Translations under genes and position numbers: made by a program
NCBI GenBank assembly: GCA_020086605.1
Contig: JACBWW010000017.1
Span: 12,654,736 to 12,718,735, forward strand
Direction: 5' to 3'
DNA length: 64,000 bases
Origin: Lanius collurio
Taxonomy: Eukaryota; Chordata; Aves; Passeriformes; Laniidae
The notes under the pieces: model-generated
Told to the model about the DNA's origin: nothing
The model's database searches: none
What the model saw: the letters and a program-made list of their open reading frames with translations, nothing else
Part shown: positions 62,262 through 64,000 of the stretch, one piece after another
How positions within the stretch are numbered: position 1 is the stretch's first letter
How the letters are laid out: each line of letters starts with the position of its first letter

Positions 62262-64000
62262 CCACTGTGCAAGTGAGCAGCGAATGGCACATTTATCAGG
62301 TGAGTTAGGAAGGCAGAATGATGGAGATGTCTAAAGCAGAAAAAGATTCCTATTTTCAGAATTTCAGATCTTTGTGTGACACTGAAAATTCCATTTCAGC
62401 TGCCTGAAAATTGCTATTTTACAGTGAAAAGGCACCTTATGCCTTCTGGCTTGTAAATTGGGTGACTAGTTTAATCCCAAGAGGTTACCATACAATTTAG
62501 CTAATCGAAGACTGGTAGGAAAAGTTGTGAAAGGAATATCCTTTTGACTTTGAGAGAAGGCATGAATCATAAGGGAGATCTAGGAATTACGAGAAGAGAA
62601 CCTGAAGGAGATTGGTTATGGCAGAAAAAGGGCATTAAGGTAGTCTGAGAAGAAACTACCATCTAATGCCAGAAGTAGGTAGCAGAGAGACCAGAATACC
62701 TTACTTGATGCATCTTGACAGGCACTTTGTAAGCATCACCAACATGACTTTTATAATTATTTTCTGATGAACTGTAATGGTAAGAAGCAAGGCATTGGCA
62801 TGACTGGTGCCCAAACTGTGAATTCTCCCTGATCCCAGGAAAAACTCATGTGGGTTTGGGTCAAATTCTGTGATGGGATTTGTGCCTGAAGTTAAGCCAT
62901 TTTCTATTTTAATCACAGGCCATGGCAAGCTGTTTATGGATTCTCTTGTCCAACCATGCTACTGTGGCTTAGGCCTTGAAGTGTTTTGCTGCTTGTGACT
63001 GCTGACAAAGAATACATTGCAAAATCCTCAGATGATCAGTTCACAGGAGCATTTCCCCATCACACATACTGGTACTGAACTGACTATATCTGGTCTCATT
63101 TACACTTCCAGCAACCCTGGTACAAAGCTATGTGAGGACAAAAATAGGAGCCTTGACTTAATTTAAGGAGATTTATTTTTTTAAAGTAACTTTAATTAAG
63201 TCAAGATAGGAAATTCTTACTCCTAAGTGAATGTTCGCACATAAACTTGCACTGAAGTATGTGCAGCTGAGAAGGAAAACAGATCCAGTTACTCTTGGAA
63301 AATAGCTCAAGACAGTGCCAGAAGCCCTCCTCTTGCACCTTTGCTAACAATATCCATGTACCTTGCTTTCCTAGGGTAGGAGCATACTGGAGGGACTTCA
63401 GGCTCTGTGGAATGGAATGGGAGGAGACATTTGAACTCACTGAAGCTGAGCTGTTTCTCCAGCTGCTGTTCTCCCACACACACAGCTGAACCTCTCTGTG
63501 TCGGCCCTGGGGCACCAGTTCTGTGGAGCTATTAGCTCACAATGTGGCTCTAATGGTGCTGATTTGCCCTATCTCAGCTGCCACCTGGAGCTCAGGCAAG
63601 TTCCTGCACCGAATCCACTGGAATGCCTTTCGGAAACAATTCTTGAGAGACACTGTCCTGCCAGTAGTCTGGATTATCTGGGAAATAGCTCCTTAGCTGG
63701 CAGGAAAGTGCATTTATTTCATCGGCTTAGTGCAATCGGGATCTGTCAGCTTTGAGAGATCTGCTCTGTAAATAAATGACTTAGGCACCAGGAACTAGGC
63801 AAGGGAAAGCCAGAAGTCACTGTCCCAAAACATTTGCTCTTCTCACTGTAAATCTTAAAAAGAAGTGAGTGTTCCTGTCCAGGAGAGACAGATATGTGTA
63901 TGTATTTCTAATACTACTCTTGCCACTTGACTTCCCCCATGTGCTGCGGCCCTGTAACAGTACTTAGGCCTTAGAGTAAGAGACACGCAGCTTACTGCCC
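62262..64000. other. Intergenic DNA right of the solo LTR
   Basis: Nothing recognised. The last 700 bp is somewhat less AT-rich and free of repeats. Confidence 0.5.

Noticed and set aside
1..64000. CRISPR arrays, operons or bacterial-type systems
   Set aside because: No regularly spaced repeats and no compact gene clusters; the window is avian nuclear DNA.

Overview
This is vertebrate nuclear DNA, almost certainly from a bird. Three things support that: a split protein gene with canonical GT-AG introns and a CpG-island promoter; many 5'-truncated CR1 LINE fragments, the dominant avian retroposon; and no bacterial-style gene packing. A passerine is a guess only, based on the style of the solo LTR near the right end.

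The one protein-coding gene I can support is RAB18, a small GTPase of lipid droplets and ER. It lies on the minus strand with seven coding exons between 29538 (start codon) and 16333 (stop codon). Joined, the exons give 624 nt, or 207 residues plus stop, with every splice phase agreeing and all GTPase motifs intact. Its promoter is a TATA-less CpG island at about 29105-30030 with GC boxes and NRF1-like sites. A CR1 fragment sits in the upstream shoulder of that island.

Layout: 1-11108 is non-coding intergenic DNA. A lone tRNA-Asn(GUU) gene follows at 11109-11182, then one certain and one possible CR1 fragment to about 11760. 11761-15250 shows nothing recognisable, 15250-16332 is the probable RAB18 3' UTR, and 16333-29538 is the RAB18 coding span. 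About 30031-64000 is a gene desert on the RAB18 5' side. It holds CR1 fragments (34.5, 36.5, 37.0, 48.5, 52.5-53.2, 58.8 and 59.2-59.7 kb), a possible old LTR (37.3-38.2 kb), a strongly A/C-biased tract (55.4-55.7 kb), an isolated CpG-dense block (58.93-59.15 kb) and a solo LTR with a perfect 5-bp target duplication (60.93-62.26 kb).

I found no CRISPR array, operon, defence system or other clearly new system. The items most worth a second look are the orphan CpG block, the solo LTR and the isolated tRNA gene. CR1 and LTR assignments rest on remembered family consensus sequences, not on a database search.
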